NCBI GenBank assembly: GCA_000431975.1
Contig: HF988549.1
Coordinates: 1 to 43,732, forward strand
Origin: Prevotella sp. CAG:924
GTDB taxonomy: Bacteria > Bacteroidota > Bacteroidia > Bacteroidales > Bacteroidaceae
Direction: 5' to 3'
DNA length: 43,732 nt
The notes under the pieces were generated by a model. That model was not told where the DNA came from. It saw nothing but the letters and a program-made list of their open reading frames with translations, and did no database searches. Positions 18,856-26,018 of the stretch are shown here, piece by piece (within the stretch, counting starts at the first letter, position 1; every line of letters begins with the position of its first letter). A program made the translations under genes and the position numbers.

Positions 18856-18888
18856 GTTTTAGAAGATTTTTAGTCGATTTTTCGGGGA

Positions 18889-18896
18889 CAAAAATA
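18889..18896 (-). promoter_or_regulatory. xusA promoter -7 box
   Basis: TATTTTTG on the minus strand fits TAnnTTTG. The -33 position 20 bp upstream is poor (TTC), as expected for an activator-dependent promoter. Predicted transcription start is near 18882. Confidence 0.6.
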
Positions 18897-18926
18897 CAAT
18901 TATCCCTTCAAATGCTGAAGTTATTA

Positions 18927-18965
18927 TGTTACATTATCTTTTATCAGTGTTACATGTTGGTTACA
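18927..18965 (-). promoter_or_regulatory. Candidate xylan-regulator operator upstream of xusA
   Basis: The plus strand reads GTTACA at 18928-18933, 18949-18954 and 18960-18965, with repeat periods of 21 and 11 bp, so all sites lie on one DNA face. The first two sit inside TGTTACAT. The nearest copy is 31 bp from the -7 box. The same arrangement occurs at the GDSL-esterase promoter. The binding protein is not in the window. Confidence 0.6.
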
Positions 18966-19044
18966 CAAGGTTCCAAGGGTAGCTATACGATACAATAGCT
19001 ATTAGATATAATGGAAAAGAGATAGAGTCCCCCCTCCCCACCCT

Positions 19045-19070
19045 CATTGGAAACACATTACTATCCAATG
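19045..19070 (-). terminator. Possible terminator after the secreted GH43 gene
   Basis: CATTGGA (19045-19051) pairs with TCCAATG (19064-19070) around a 12-nt loop, between C-rich and G-rich flanks that could extend the pairing imperfectly. It lies about 45 bp past the GH43 stop and has no U-tract. Confidence 0.35.
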
Positions 19071-19116
19071 GCCGAGGCGGGGGTACCCTCATCAACGCTT
19101 TTGAACAAACTTGAGA

Positions 19117-20880
19117 TTACAGCTGAATATCGTTAGCTGTCGTGGCATAGAGACCGATTAGCGAACCGGTAAAACCACCGGCCACATCGGTAGAGAGAAT
19201 GTCGCCGCTCACTGTGCCACCCAGTGTCTGCCATGTAGAAGTCTGATCCTTCTTGCTCTCTGACATCTTATACTGGAACTGATACTTATCACCGTTGGCT
19301 GTTACCTGCAGATCGACGGCTCCCTTCTTGGGCAGCTCTGTCTGAGCCACTACCGAGCACTTGCCTTTCTCCGTACGTGCCAGAAGAAGTACACGATGTC
19401 CGTCCTTCATGGTCTGACCAAATACATAGTTGAAGTTCTCACTCTGATAGCAGGTCATACCCTGAAGTTCTTTATCCGTCTTCGGCAGTGAGCTCAATGT
19501 GACGCTGGCGGTGAACGCACGATGCTGCTGACGATAGAACAAGGTAGAGGTCGGCTTCACCTCATGAAGATTGGTAGCCATCGGCGAGAGGCTGAGCACA
19601 CCCTTGCCCGATTTGGCAAACGCTGTCACGGGACCACGTACGCCGACCCAACGCATATCAAATGTTGTAGCCTTGAAATCATCCGTGAATGTGAAGTTAC
19701 CATTGGGCATGGGCTGTCCTTTCACATCCGAGGTCTGATTTGCCACGCCTTTGATGTCGGCCACTTTGATCGTCGGCTCCAGGGGAACGAGTCCATTATT
19801 AAAGATGGGGAACGTACCGCTCCAGTCTACCGACAGCATAAATGTCTCACGACCCGTGTTGACACGGCCAGCCTCGTTAGGACGTACACCGAGGAACACA
19901 GCATAATACTGTCCGTCGGGAGTGTCGACAAGATCAGCATGTCCGGCCCAGTCCACCTTGTTGGGACGATTCGGACGAAGGTCACGCTGTGTAAGGATAG
20001 GATTGGATGGTGCAGGAGTATAAGGACCCTTCACATTGTCGGCAACAAATACCACCTCACTGTGATTGCCGCCCGTGCCGCCTTCCGCACACATCAGATA
20101 GTAACGGCCGTCCTTCTTATAGATATGGGGACCTTCGATCCAGATGGGATGCTTAGTGATGTCCACACCGCCATCAACAATCACACGGTCGGTTCCGGGA
20201 ACGATCTTATCGGTAGCCAGATCATAATCCCAGATCTTGATGCAGCGATGACCTTCATAGAGTGGATGCTCTGGTGCGTCATTGTGCACGATGTAGGCCT
20301 TTCCGTCCTCATCGAAGAAAAGACTAGGATCGATGCCATCAAAATTCAACTTGATGGGATCGCTCCATCCCTTCATGGGGTCTTTTGTCTTCACTACGAT
20401 ATTTCCAAAGCCACCGGCAAACTCCGTAGTGATCATGTAGAATGTGTCATTCGCCTTGCAATAGCGGATCGTCGGAGCATAAATACCCGCACTAATACCG
20501 CAGTCCCAGACTTTCAACTGGCTCTCGCGGTCGAGAACATGACCGATCTGCTCCCAGTTGCGCAGGTCGGTGCTATGGAAGATAGGTACGCCCGGGAACA
20601 TTGCAAAAGAAGAATTGACCAGATAATAGTCGTTGCCCTTTCGGCAAATACTCGGGTCGGGATAGCATCCCTGAAGGATAGGGCTGTAGACCTCTCCCTC
20701 TTTCAGCGGATGCTGCTGATAAACAGCATCTTGTCCCTGATAGACAAAATGCGAGAACACTGCTGCTTTGCCGGATGATCCGGTCTTAGCCTCTGTCCCG
20801 GCAAGGGCTGACTGGGAAAGACCGAGGGTCAAGGCCAGACAAAGCCCATAATGCCGGGTGATGGTTGTTAGTAAATTCAT
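19117..20880 (-). CDS. Secreted GH43 arabinofuranosidase/xylosidase with C-terminal beta-sandwich
   Basis: This inverting GH43 enzyme probably trims arabinose or xylose from (arabino)xylo-oligosaccharides in the periplasm. The 587-aa product has a signal peptide (1-27, SALAG). The five-bladed propeller (about 64-370) carries GCYPDPSICR with general base Asp75, DGIDPSLFFDEDGKAY with Asp184 as pKa modulator, and IEGPHIYKKDGRYY with general acid Glu249. A C-terminal beta-sandwich of the DUF1349/GH43_C2 type spans about 400-587. NSSFAMFPGVPIFHSTDLRNWEQIGH resembles subfamily GH43_12, but I cannot assign the subfamily firmly from memory. It is the last gene of the five-gene operon, 26 bp after xynB. 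Confidence 0.9.
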   Translation of the reverse strand: MNLLTTITRHYGLCLALTLGLSQSALAGTEAKTGSSGKAAVFSHFVYQGQDAVYQQHPLKEGEVYSPILQGCYPDPSICRKGNDYYLVNSSFAMFPGVPIFHSTDLRNWEQIGHVLDRESQLKVWDCGISAGIYAPTIRYCKANDTFYMITTEFAGGFGNIVVKTKDPMKGWSDPIKLNFDGIDPSLFFDEDGKAYIVHNDAPEHPLYEGHRCIKIWDYDLATDKIVPGTDRVIVDGGVDITKHPIWIEGPHIYKKDGRYYLMCAEGGTGGNHSEVVFVADNVKGPYTPAPSNPILTQRDLRPNRPNKVDWAGHADLVDTPDGQYYAVFLGVRPNEAGRVNTGRETFMLSVDWSGTFPIFNNGLVPLEPTIKVADIKGVANQTSDVKGQPMPNGNFTFTDDFKATTFDMRWVGVRGPVTAFAKSGKGVLSLSPMATNLHEVKPTSTLFYRQQHRAFTASVTLSSLPKTDKELQGMTCYQSENFNYVFGQTMKDGHRVLLLARTEKGKCSVVAQTELPKKGAVDLQVTANGDKYQFQYKMSESKKDQTSTWQTLGGTVSGDILSTDVAGGFTGSLIGLYATTANDIQL

Positions 20881-20906
20881 ATTTAAGTATAATTATAGAA
20901 TAATAT

Positions 20907-21869
20907 TTATTCGCTCTTGGCTGTCTTGATATTGCCGTCAGCATCGACCTCCAGTTCCAGCACCTTCACGCTGCGCAGATGGGTGACTCCCTTCGACGGC
21001 ACACAATCGTGATGGAAGAGATACCAATGTCCGTCAATCACCACAATACTATGATGGGTGGTCCAACCTTCCACCGGTTCGAGGATCACGCCTTTATATG
21101 TGAAAGGTCCATAAGGATTATCACCTACGGCATAGCAAAGAAGATGACTGTCACCCGTAGAATAAGAGAAATAGTATTTGCCATTCCACTTATGCATCCA
21201 CGATGCCTCGAAAAAGCGGTGGGGATCGTCAGCCTTCAAAGGCTCACCCTGGCCGTCAACAATCACGACAGGACGGGGGGCTTCTGCAAACTGAAGCACA
21301 TCATCAGTCATTCTAACCACACGCGAAGGCAGAGCCGGCTCCTCACCCTGAGGCAGCACCTCCGTGCCCAATGCCTTGTTGTCCTTATAGCGCTGGAGCT
21401 GTCCTCCCCAAAGACCACCGAAATAAAGATACACCTCACCGTCATCATCCTTAAAGACGCATGGATCAACGGAATAAGAGCCACGGATAGGATCGGCCTG
21501 CGGAACAAAGGGACCTTCGGGACTGTCAGCGACAGCCACACCCAGATGGAACACATCATTAAGATCCTTGGCACAATAGATAAGGTAATACTTACCATTC
21601 TTCTCAACAACATCATTGTCCCACATCTGACGGCCCACCCAGGCCACATCATCTTGGTCGAGGATTTTACCGCAATCTACAGCTTCCTGCTGATCGATGT
21701 TGTCGAGACGAAGCACATGATAATCGCGCATCTCAAAATGACCTCCATCGTCATCGAAAGCCGCTCCGCTATCCCAGTCATGCGAGGGATAGATATAGAC
21801 CTTACCGTTAAACACATTGGCAGATGGGTCTGCCATATAATCCTTTGGGAACAAATATCTTGCTTTCAT
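20907..21869 (-). CDS. xynB: Cytoplasmic GH43 beta-xylosidase (XynB-like)
   Basis: This GH43 enzyme releases xylose from imported xylo-oligosaccharides. The 320-aa product has no signal peptide (MKARYLFPKDYMADPSANV), so it is cytoplasmic. Catalytic residues are visible: Asp14 (YMADPSAN), Asp135 (YSVDPCVFKDDDGEVY) and Glu221 (HRFFEASWMHKWNGKYYF). Length and motifs fit the GH43_1 type found in Bacteroidota xylan clusters. It lies 46 bp after xynA, and the order xynD-xynA-xynB matches the P. bryantii cluster as I recall it. Its location pairs with the XynD symporter: sugars are imported as oligomers and cleaved inside. Confidence 0.92.
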   Translation of the reverse strand: MKARYLFPKDYMADPSANVFNGKVYIYPSHDWDSGAAFDDDGGHFEMRDYHVLRLDNIDQQEAVDCGKILDQDDVAWVGRQMWDNDVVEKNGKYYLIYCAKDLNDVFHLGVAVADSPEGPFVPQADPIRGSYSVDPCVFKDDDGEVYLYFGGLWGGQLQRYKDNKALGTEVLPQGEEPALPSRVVRMTDDVLQFAEAPRPVVIVDGQGEPLKADDPHRFFEASWMHKWNGKYYFSYSTGDSHLLCYAVGDNPYGPFTYKGVILEPVEGWTTHHSIVVIDGHWYLFHHDCVPSKGVTHLRSVKVLELEVDADGNIKTAKSE

Positions 21870-21915
21870 TGTTGTTTATTATTTTAAGAGATGTACAATA
21901 TTATCTAAAGAGATT

Positions 21916-23040
21916 TTACTTAAAGAGTTTTACGATTTCCTTCACCACTGGCTTCACCTCGTTGTTGCGGTCGATGAGCAGTGGATAGTTGGTTCTGCCA
22001 GGGATAGGCCAGTCATTCAACCAAGAGTGACCATCATTGACACCCCAGAAGGTAACACGACTGATGACATCCTTGTGACGCTCTACAATCTTAAAGAGAT
22101 CGAGATAACGCTGGTTGAAGAGTTTCTGCGCCTTCTTGTCAAGTCCCTTCACGTATGGATTGTACTTCTTCTGAAGTTCAAACTTCTGGCTGATTTCCGC
22201 TCCGCCGAATCCTTCCGGATTAGGAAGCATGTTCATATCCAACTCCGTCAGCATCACCTTCACGCCTTCACCAGCAAAAGCCTCGATGCTCTTCTCATAC
22301 TCAGCATAGTCAGGATAATCAAAACCATTGTGGCTCTGCATACCTACTGCATCGATGCGGAGACCCTTCGCCTTCAAATCGCGAACCAGTTTGCAGATAG
22401 CCTCTCGCTTAGCTGGCTTCGAAGTAGAATAATCATTGTAGTAGAGTTCTACGTTTGGATCAGCCTCATGAGCAAAGCGGAAAGCCAGTTCGATGAACTC
22501 CGGACCGATAATCTTATAATATAAAGACTTGCGGTAAGAGCCATCATCCTCGAAAGCCTCGTTCACAACGTCCCATCCCTTTACTCTACCTTTATAATGA
22601 GTAACCACATTCATAATATGGTTATACATTCTGCCGATAAGCACTTCACGGCTTACCAGATTACCCTTATCATCGGTAAACATCCACTTAGGTGGCTGAG
22701 AATGCCAAACCAGACAATGCCCGATCAAGGTCTTGCCGTTCTTCTCTGCCCAGTCAGCGAGTTTATCGCCATCAGTGAAATCAAAGCGATTCACCTCCGG
22801 ATGATTCTTCTCGCCCTTCATACAGTTCTCGGCAACCACCTGGTTAAACTGTTTCTTCACTACTTCCTCACCTGCAGGGTCTTGTCCATTAGGCAAATCG
22901 GTATTAATGGCAGCACCTACCAGGAAGTACTTACCCATAGTTTCCTGGAATGTTGGGATTTGAGCTGCAGAGTTCGCTTTTTGAGCGAAAGCTGTTGAAG
23001 CAAGCATCAGCCCCAGTGCCAGAGTTGTGATCTTTTTCAT
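21916..23040 (-). CDS. xynA: GH10 endo-beta-1,4-xylanase (XynA-like)
   Basis: This single-domain retaining xylanase is probably periplasmic. The 374-aa product has a signal peptide (1-20, STAFAQ) with no lipobox. The GH10 barrel carries GHCLVWHSQPPKWM (107-120), GWDVVNEAFED with acid/base Glu161, YYNDY (200-204), GMQSH and MLTELDMN with nucleophile Glu266, and ends in GVNDGHSWLNDWPIPGRTNYPLL. It has no binding module, unlike the surface Xyn10C, which fits action on short imported oligosaccharides. It lies 37 bp after xynD in the same operon. Confidence 0.95.
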   Translation of the reverse strand: MKKITTLALGLMLASTAFAQKANSAAQIPTFQETMGKYFLVGAAINTDLPNGQDPAGEEVVKKQFNQVVAENCMKGEKNHPEVNRFDFTDGDKLADWAEKNGKTLIGHCLVWHSQPPKWMFTDDKGNLVSREVLIGRMYNHIMNVVTHYKGRVKGWDVVNEAFEDDGSYRKSLYYKIIGPEFIELAFRFAHEADPNVELYYNDYSTSKPAKREAICKLVRDLKAKGLRIDAVGMQSHNGFDYPDYAEYEKSIEAFAGEGVKVMLTELDMNMLPNPEGFGGAEISQKFELQKKYNPYVKGLDKKAQKLFNQRYLDLFKIVERHKDVISRVTFWGVNDGHSWLNDWPIPGRTNYPLLIDRNNEVKPVVKEIVKLFK

Positions 23041-23077
23041 ATCTTATATCTATTTTTCTCGTTAATAATTATAGTCT

Positions 23078-24514
23078 CTAGTTTTCTTCCTTGTGTCGGG
23101 CCTCAATCTTCTTGTTGATGTCGTCGATGACCTCATCGGTCAACTCATACTTAGAGATGATGAACATCGCCAAGCCCAGCAAGATGGCAGGGATCACGCA
23201 TACCAGCCAGCGGATACCTTCCTGTGCCAAAGGAGTCTGCTGCTCCAAATCGTTCATGAAGTAAGCACCGGCAGCATTACCAACCGACATCATGGCGAAG
23301 GCCGTAATGAAGAAGAGTGCAACGATACGGAGAGGACGGTTATGGAAGAATTCTGTCCACAGATCGCTCACCTTAACATTCTTGGTTTCCTTCTCGTCCA
23401 TCACCACACGCTCCTTGGTCTGGGTAAAGCAGAATACCAAAAGGGCGAAACCTACCAGAGCATAGATCAGCATGGCAACAAACCAGGCATTACCATCAAT
23501 AGGAAGCGAGTTGCTCTCTTGAGCTGCCGCAGCCTGATAACCGGTCCATGCAAGGACTGCACCAGGAACAACACCACCCAAAGCCATACCAGCCTTGTAG
23601 AAGATACCGGTCAGAGCATTGACAATACCCGCAATACGCTTGCCGCTGGTATATTCTGCAAAAGAGATGACCTCTGGAATCAGAGCCCACATATATCCTG
23701 TAGCTACGATTACGCCTGTTGATTTGATGAACTGAGCGATATAAACCAGCGTGATATGATCCTTTACAGGTCCCATCTTGCTGATGATATAAAGCATCGC
23801 CATACCCACGATAGCCACAGTAAGGAAGATGTAGAACATATTCTTCTTGCCCACCTTTTTCTTGATGGCAGGCACCAGCGGCATAAAGATGAAGGATGGC
23901 AGAGAACCCAAACCCATGAAGAGTGCCATCTCGATAGGGAGATCCTTGGCTGCTGCGAGCATGGCTACCAGGATTGGAACACCTGCCGATACACAGAGTC
24001 CACCCACATTTGCCATGAACATACGTACAGAGGTAAGGATGGTTATCTCGTCTGTATCGCGAGTCAGCGAAGAGTTCAAGGCTCCGTAAGGCACATTGAT
24101 CAATGTATAAAGCATAGACAAGCCTACATATGTTACATAGGCATAGATAAGTTTGATGGTTTCTGTCTGTCCTTCCATACCATTCCAAAAACAGAGGATG
24201 GCAAGTACGGTGAGTGGCAAACCCGCCAGGACGAGATATGAACGATACTTACCCCAACGTGGATTATGCTTATCTACATAAGTTCCCACCAACGGGTCCC
24301 AGAGTACATCGACCAAGCGAACCACCAAGAACATGGTGGCAGCAACACCAGGATTAAGTCCATAGATGTCGGTGTAGAAGAACAACAGATACATGCAGAT
24401 GGTCTGGTAGATCAGATTCTGGGCCAGGTCACCCGAACCGAAACCAATGCGCTGCAGCCAAGAGAGGCGGTAAAAGCCTCTCTCAGCCTTGCGCTCCGAA
24501 CTTAATTTGTTCAT
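23078..24514 (-). CDS. xynD: GPH-family cation:glycoside symporter for xylo-oligosaccharides (XynD-like)
   Basis: This inner-membrane transporter of the GPH (MelB-like) branch of the major facilitator superfamily probably brings xylo-oligosaccharides into the cytoplasm with Na+ or H+. The 478-aa product has about 12 hydrophobic segments and no signal peptide. The family signature DVLWDPLVGTYVD spans 69-81, with the conserved Asp69/Asp73 region, followed by RWGKYRSYL. The protein ends in a charged cytoplasmic tail (KKIEARHKEEN). It sits between the GDSL esterase (42 bp) and xynA (37 bp), matching XynD of P. bryantii. Substrate is inferred from its neighbours. Confidence 0.92.
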   Translation of the reverse strand: MNKLSSERKAERGFYRLSWLQRIGFGSGDLAQNLIYQTICMYLLFFYTDIYGLNPGVAATMFLVVRLVDVLWDPLVGTYVDKHNPRWGKYRSYLVLAGLPLTVLAILCFWNGMEGQTETIKLIYAYVTYVGLSMLYTLINVPYGALNSSLTRDTDEITILTSVRMFMANVGGLCVSAGVPILVAMLAAAKDLPIEMALFMGLGSLPSFIFMPLVPAIKKKVGKKNMFYIFLTVAIVGMAMLYIISKMGPVKDHITLVYIAQFIKSTGVIVATGYMWALIPEVISFAEYTSGKRIAGIVNALTGIFYKAGMALGGVVPGAVLAWTGYQAAAAQESNSLPIDGNAWFVAMLIYALVGFALLVFCFTQTKERVVMDEKETKNVKVSDLWTEFFHNRPLRIVALFFITAFAMMSVGNAAGAYFMNDLEQQTPLAQEGIRWLVCVIPAILLGLAMFIISKYELTDEVIDDINKKIEARHKEEN

Positions 24515-24556
24515 ATATAATAGATGTAGTTTGTTTGTTATGTAGATTAATCGTTA

Positions 24557-25780
24557 TTATTTCTCATTCAGCAGGACCTTAGCCGCATAAATTCCCATCT
24601 GCTCATAGCCCGCCGGATTGGGATGCAGCCAATCGCTCTGATACTCAGCCTTTAACCGGTCGGGGTGCGCAGGATCACGGAGCAAGGCGTCGAAGTCGAT
24701 CACGCCATCAAATGCTCCGCTGTGGCGGATCCAGTCGTTCACCGTCTGACGTGCGGCTTCATGGAAGAAGCTGTAATAAGAATGTCCGCCAAACGGAGTG
24801 ATCGTTCCTCCATAGACCTTCAGGCCTTTGGCATGTGCCTTGTCTATCAGCTGTCTGTAAGCCTCGGTCAGTTCACGGGCCACCTGCTCGCTATTGCCGT
24901 TTGCCCCTCCTATGTCATTCACACCTTCAAAGATGACAACAGTCGTGACACCCTCCTGCTGCAGGATATCGCGGTCGTAACGCTGGATACCGGGGGTGGC
25001 CAGGCCGCCGCGCACCACACTATTGCCACCGATACCCAGATTCAGTACGGAGAGCCGGCTGCCGGCCTCATGCAGACTGGTGGCAAGGATATCGGTCCAA
25101 CGGTTCTGCAGATTAGTCGTAGAGCCGCGTCCGTCAGTAATCGAATTGCCCAGCACGGCGATAGCACCGGGACACTCACTGCCCGTCTCTTCTCCTGTGG
25201 CCTTTCCATTGGTCATCACGTCAATAGCAGCAATGTTGTACCAATGGTCTACGCGCTGCGCGCGGGTAAAATCGCTCTTGGCCGTCGATTCTCCTTTTAA
25301 TATATAAGAAGTAGTGCGTGAGCCCAGATGGGCTGTCGCCTCCTTCGGGGTCTTACCATAATTAATGGTTACCGTGAGCCGCTGCAATGGGCGAAGCTGA
25401 AACTTCACGGCATCCGACTCGATAGCCTCACCGGCCTGAAGCGTCACGGCGCGACGCTTGCCAAATGAGAGATAGCGTGCCGAACGGCGGTCTATCTGAC
25501 ACGAGTCACCCGCTGTGGCGATATATACCGAACGGATCTCCACCGGCTCGGCACTGTATTCATTGCTCAGACGGAGACGCAATGTCCGGCCACCGACCGA
25601 CACCCTCACTACCTCACGCAGTGACGAGTAGCTCAAGTCGTTGTCCTGAGGCATGTCCACTCCTCGCGCGATCTGCGGCGCCGCTGCCCAGGTACCAACC
25701 CAACGGTCATCGGCCACACCATTACCGGCACTTGAAGTCATTGCCATCAAAAGCAAAGCCATAGTTAAAATCTGTCTCAT
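24557..25780 (-). CDS. Exported GDSL/SGNH esterase, probable acetylxylan esterase
   Basis: First gene of the five-gene operon. The 407-aa product has a signal peptide (1-18), then a beta-rich N-terminal domain (about 25-185, starting DRWVGTWAAAPQ) and an SGNH hydrolase domain (about 203-407). The four blocks are visible: VLGNSITDGRG with Ser213, NLGIGGNS, GVNDIGG with Asn288, and SDWLHPNPAGYEQMG with Asp383 and His386. Deacetylation of xylo-oligosaccharides is the likely role given its neighbours; it resembles the esterases (XynE-like) of Prevotella xylan clusters. The start is fixed by the -7 box 24 bp upstream. A deacetylase for another substrate cannot be excluded. Confidence 0.9.
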   Translation of the reverse strand: MRQILTMALLLMAMTSSAGNGVADDRWVGTWAAAPQIARGVDMPQDNDLSYSSLREVVRVSVGGRTLRLRLSNEYSAEPVEIRSVYIATAGDSCQIDRRSARYLSFGKRRAVTLQAGEAIESDAVKFQLRPLQRLTVTINYGKTPKEATAHLGSRTTSYILKGESTAKSDFTRAQRVDHWYNIAAIDVMTNGKATGEETGSECPGAIAVLGNSITDGRGSTTNLQNRWTDILATSLHEAGSRLSVLNLGIGGNSVVRGGLATPGIQRYDRDILQQEGVTTVVIFEGVNDIGGANGNSEQVARELTEAYRQLIDKAHAKGLKVYGGTITPFGGHSYYSFFHEAARQTVNDWIRHSGAFDGVIDFDALLRDPAHPDRLKAEYQSDWLHPNPAGYEQMGIYAAKVLLNEK

Positions 25781-25803
25781 AAAGCTATTTAGTTTTATGT
25801 TCG

Positions 25804-25811
25804 CAAAAGTA
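25804..25811 (-). promoter_or_regulatory. Promoter -7 box of the esterase-xynDAB operon
   Basis: TACTTTTG on the minus strand fits TAnnTTTG. As at xusA, the -33 position is poor, and TTTGA recurs at the same offset (plus CAAA at 25824-25827 here, 18909-18912 at xusA). Confidence 0.6.
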
Positions 25812-25841
25812 CACCATCCTGCTCAAACTTCCGACTTTCAG

Positions 25842-25889
25842 CGTTACAATAGCTTTCACAGATGTAACATCACCCCTAAAAATGTTACA
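25842..25889. promoter_or_regulatory. Candidate shared operator between the esterase operon and the GH115 gene
   Basis: Three related sites occur: CGTTACA (25842-25848), TGTAACA (25863-25869) and TGTTACA (25883-25889), with centres 20-21 bp apart. Reading leftward, GTTACA-N15-GTAACA starts exactly 31 bp from the esterase -7 box, as at xusA. Reading rightward, TGTAAC-N14-TGTTAC ends 30 bp before the GH115 -7 box. The middle site is shared by both directions. Confidence 0.6.
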
Positions 25890-25894
25890 TTTCC

Positions 25895-25926
25895 TTAGGT
25901 ATTGTCCCTTTCTATAGGTATCTTTG
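25895..25926 (+). promoter_or_regulatory. Promoter of the GH115 gene
   Basis: A -7 box TATCTTTG lies at 25919-25926. TTAG at 25895-25898 is a weak -33, 20 bp upstream. The predicted start near 25933 leaves a leader of about 85 nt. Confidence 0.6.
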
Positions 25927-26018
25927 CCACGAAACATATCCTACATCTCCTCTTACAACTGCACAGGCGCGACTATCCTATCCTAGCTCAAGCAACCCAA
26001 CAAATCAAAATAAAACAA

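Noticed and set aside
19522..20778. 418-codon open frame antisense to the secreted GH43
   Set aside because: It is a shadow of a well-supported GH43 with all three catalytic residues; composition is Ile/His/Arg-biased as expected for antisense.
25902..26018. N-terminal extension of GH115 from a TTG codon
   Set aside because: It overlaps the -7 box at 25919-25926 and would place 39 residues before a clean signal peptide starting at 26019.
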